5,700 nucleotides of DNA from RGIG995 sp045652445 (GTDB lineage: Bacteria; Bacillota; Clostridia; Oscillospirales; UBA644). Below the pieces are notes generated by a model. That model had not been told where the DNA came from, did no database searches, and saw only the letters and a program-made list of their open reading frames with translations. Shown here piece after piece: positions 5,644 to 5,700 of the stretch (positions within the stretch are counted from its first letter, which is position 1; every line of letters begins with the position of its first letter). Both the position numbers and the translations under genes were made by a program. The stretch is from the NCBI GenBank assembly GCA_045652445.1, contig JAZRUJ010000029.1:1-5700 (forward strand), given 5' to 3'.

Positions 5644-5700
5644 GCTGGTGTAGCTCAGCTGGTAGAGCAGCTGATTTGTAATCAGCAGGTCGGGGGTTCG
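5644..5700 (+). tRNA. tRNA-Thr (anticodon UGU), 3' end cut by window edge
   Basis: The cloverleaf can be read up to the T loop. The acceptor 5' strand is GCTGGTG (5644-5650). The D arm pairs GCTC with GAGC (5653-5668). The anticodon stem pairs GCTGA (5670-5674) with TCAGC (5682-5686) around the loop TTTGTAA, giving anticodon TGT at 5677-5679, which reads the threonine codon ACA. A 5-nt variable loop (AGGTC) and the T-stem GGGGG followed by TTCG reach the edge. The 3' acceptor strand and CCA are outside. More tRNA genes may follow under the same promoter. Confidence 0.95.

Overview
The window looks like ordinary chromosomal DNA from a Firmicutes bacterium, most likely a Clostridia-type (gut-associated) lineage. 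Three things suggest this: a ClpC-type chaperone, a FemABX peptidoglycan-bridge enzyme, and AT-rich intergenic gaps with sigma-A style promoters (TTGACA/TATAAT) and U-tract terminators. The genus cannot be named from the sequence.

Layout, left to right. (1) Positions 1-658, + strand: the C-terminal end of clpC, cut by the left edge. (2) Positions 657-699: a hairpin with A and T tracts on either side, acting as a shared terminator for clpC and the convergent gene. (3) Positions 703-1608, - strand: a TIM-barrel sugar phosphate isomerase/epimerase family protein. It is a separate transcription unit with a palindromic, operator-like element just upstream. (4) Positions 1649-1704: a terminator-like hairpin closing the upstream operon. 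(5) Positions 1726-5430, - strand: a three-gene unit in the order FemABX aminoacyltransferase, GPH/SLC45-like MFS symporter, membrane-anchored glycerophosphodiester phosphodiesterase. The last two genes overlap by ATGA. The unit is driven by a perfect consensus promoter at 5480-5508. (6) Positions 5597-5700, + strand: a divergent promoter and a tRNA-Thr(UGU) cut by the right edge.

The three-gene unit has a cell-envelope flavour: an enzyme that attaches amino acids to peptidoglycan precursors, a transporter of unknown substrate, and an enzyme that cleaves glycerophosphodiesters. A joint role in recycling envelope or teichoic-acid material is an inference only. I see no mobile element, CRISPR array or obviously new system. 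The most notable oddities are a roughly 92-residue extracellular insert in the transporter, a five-cysteine cluster in the FemABX protein, and two inverted-repeat elements at promoters.
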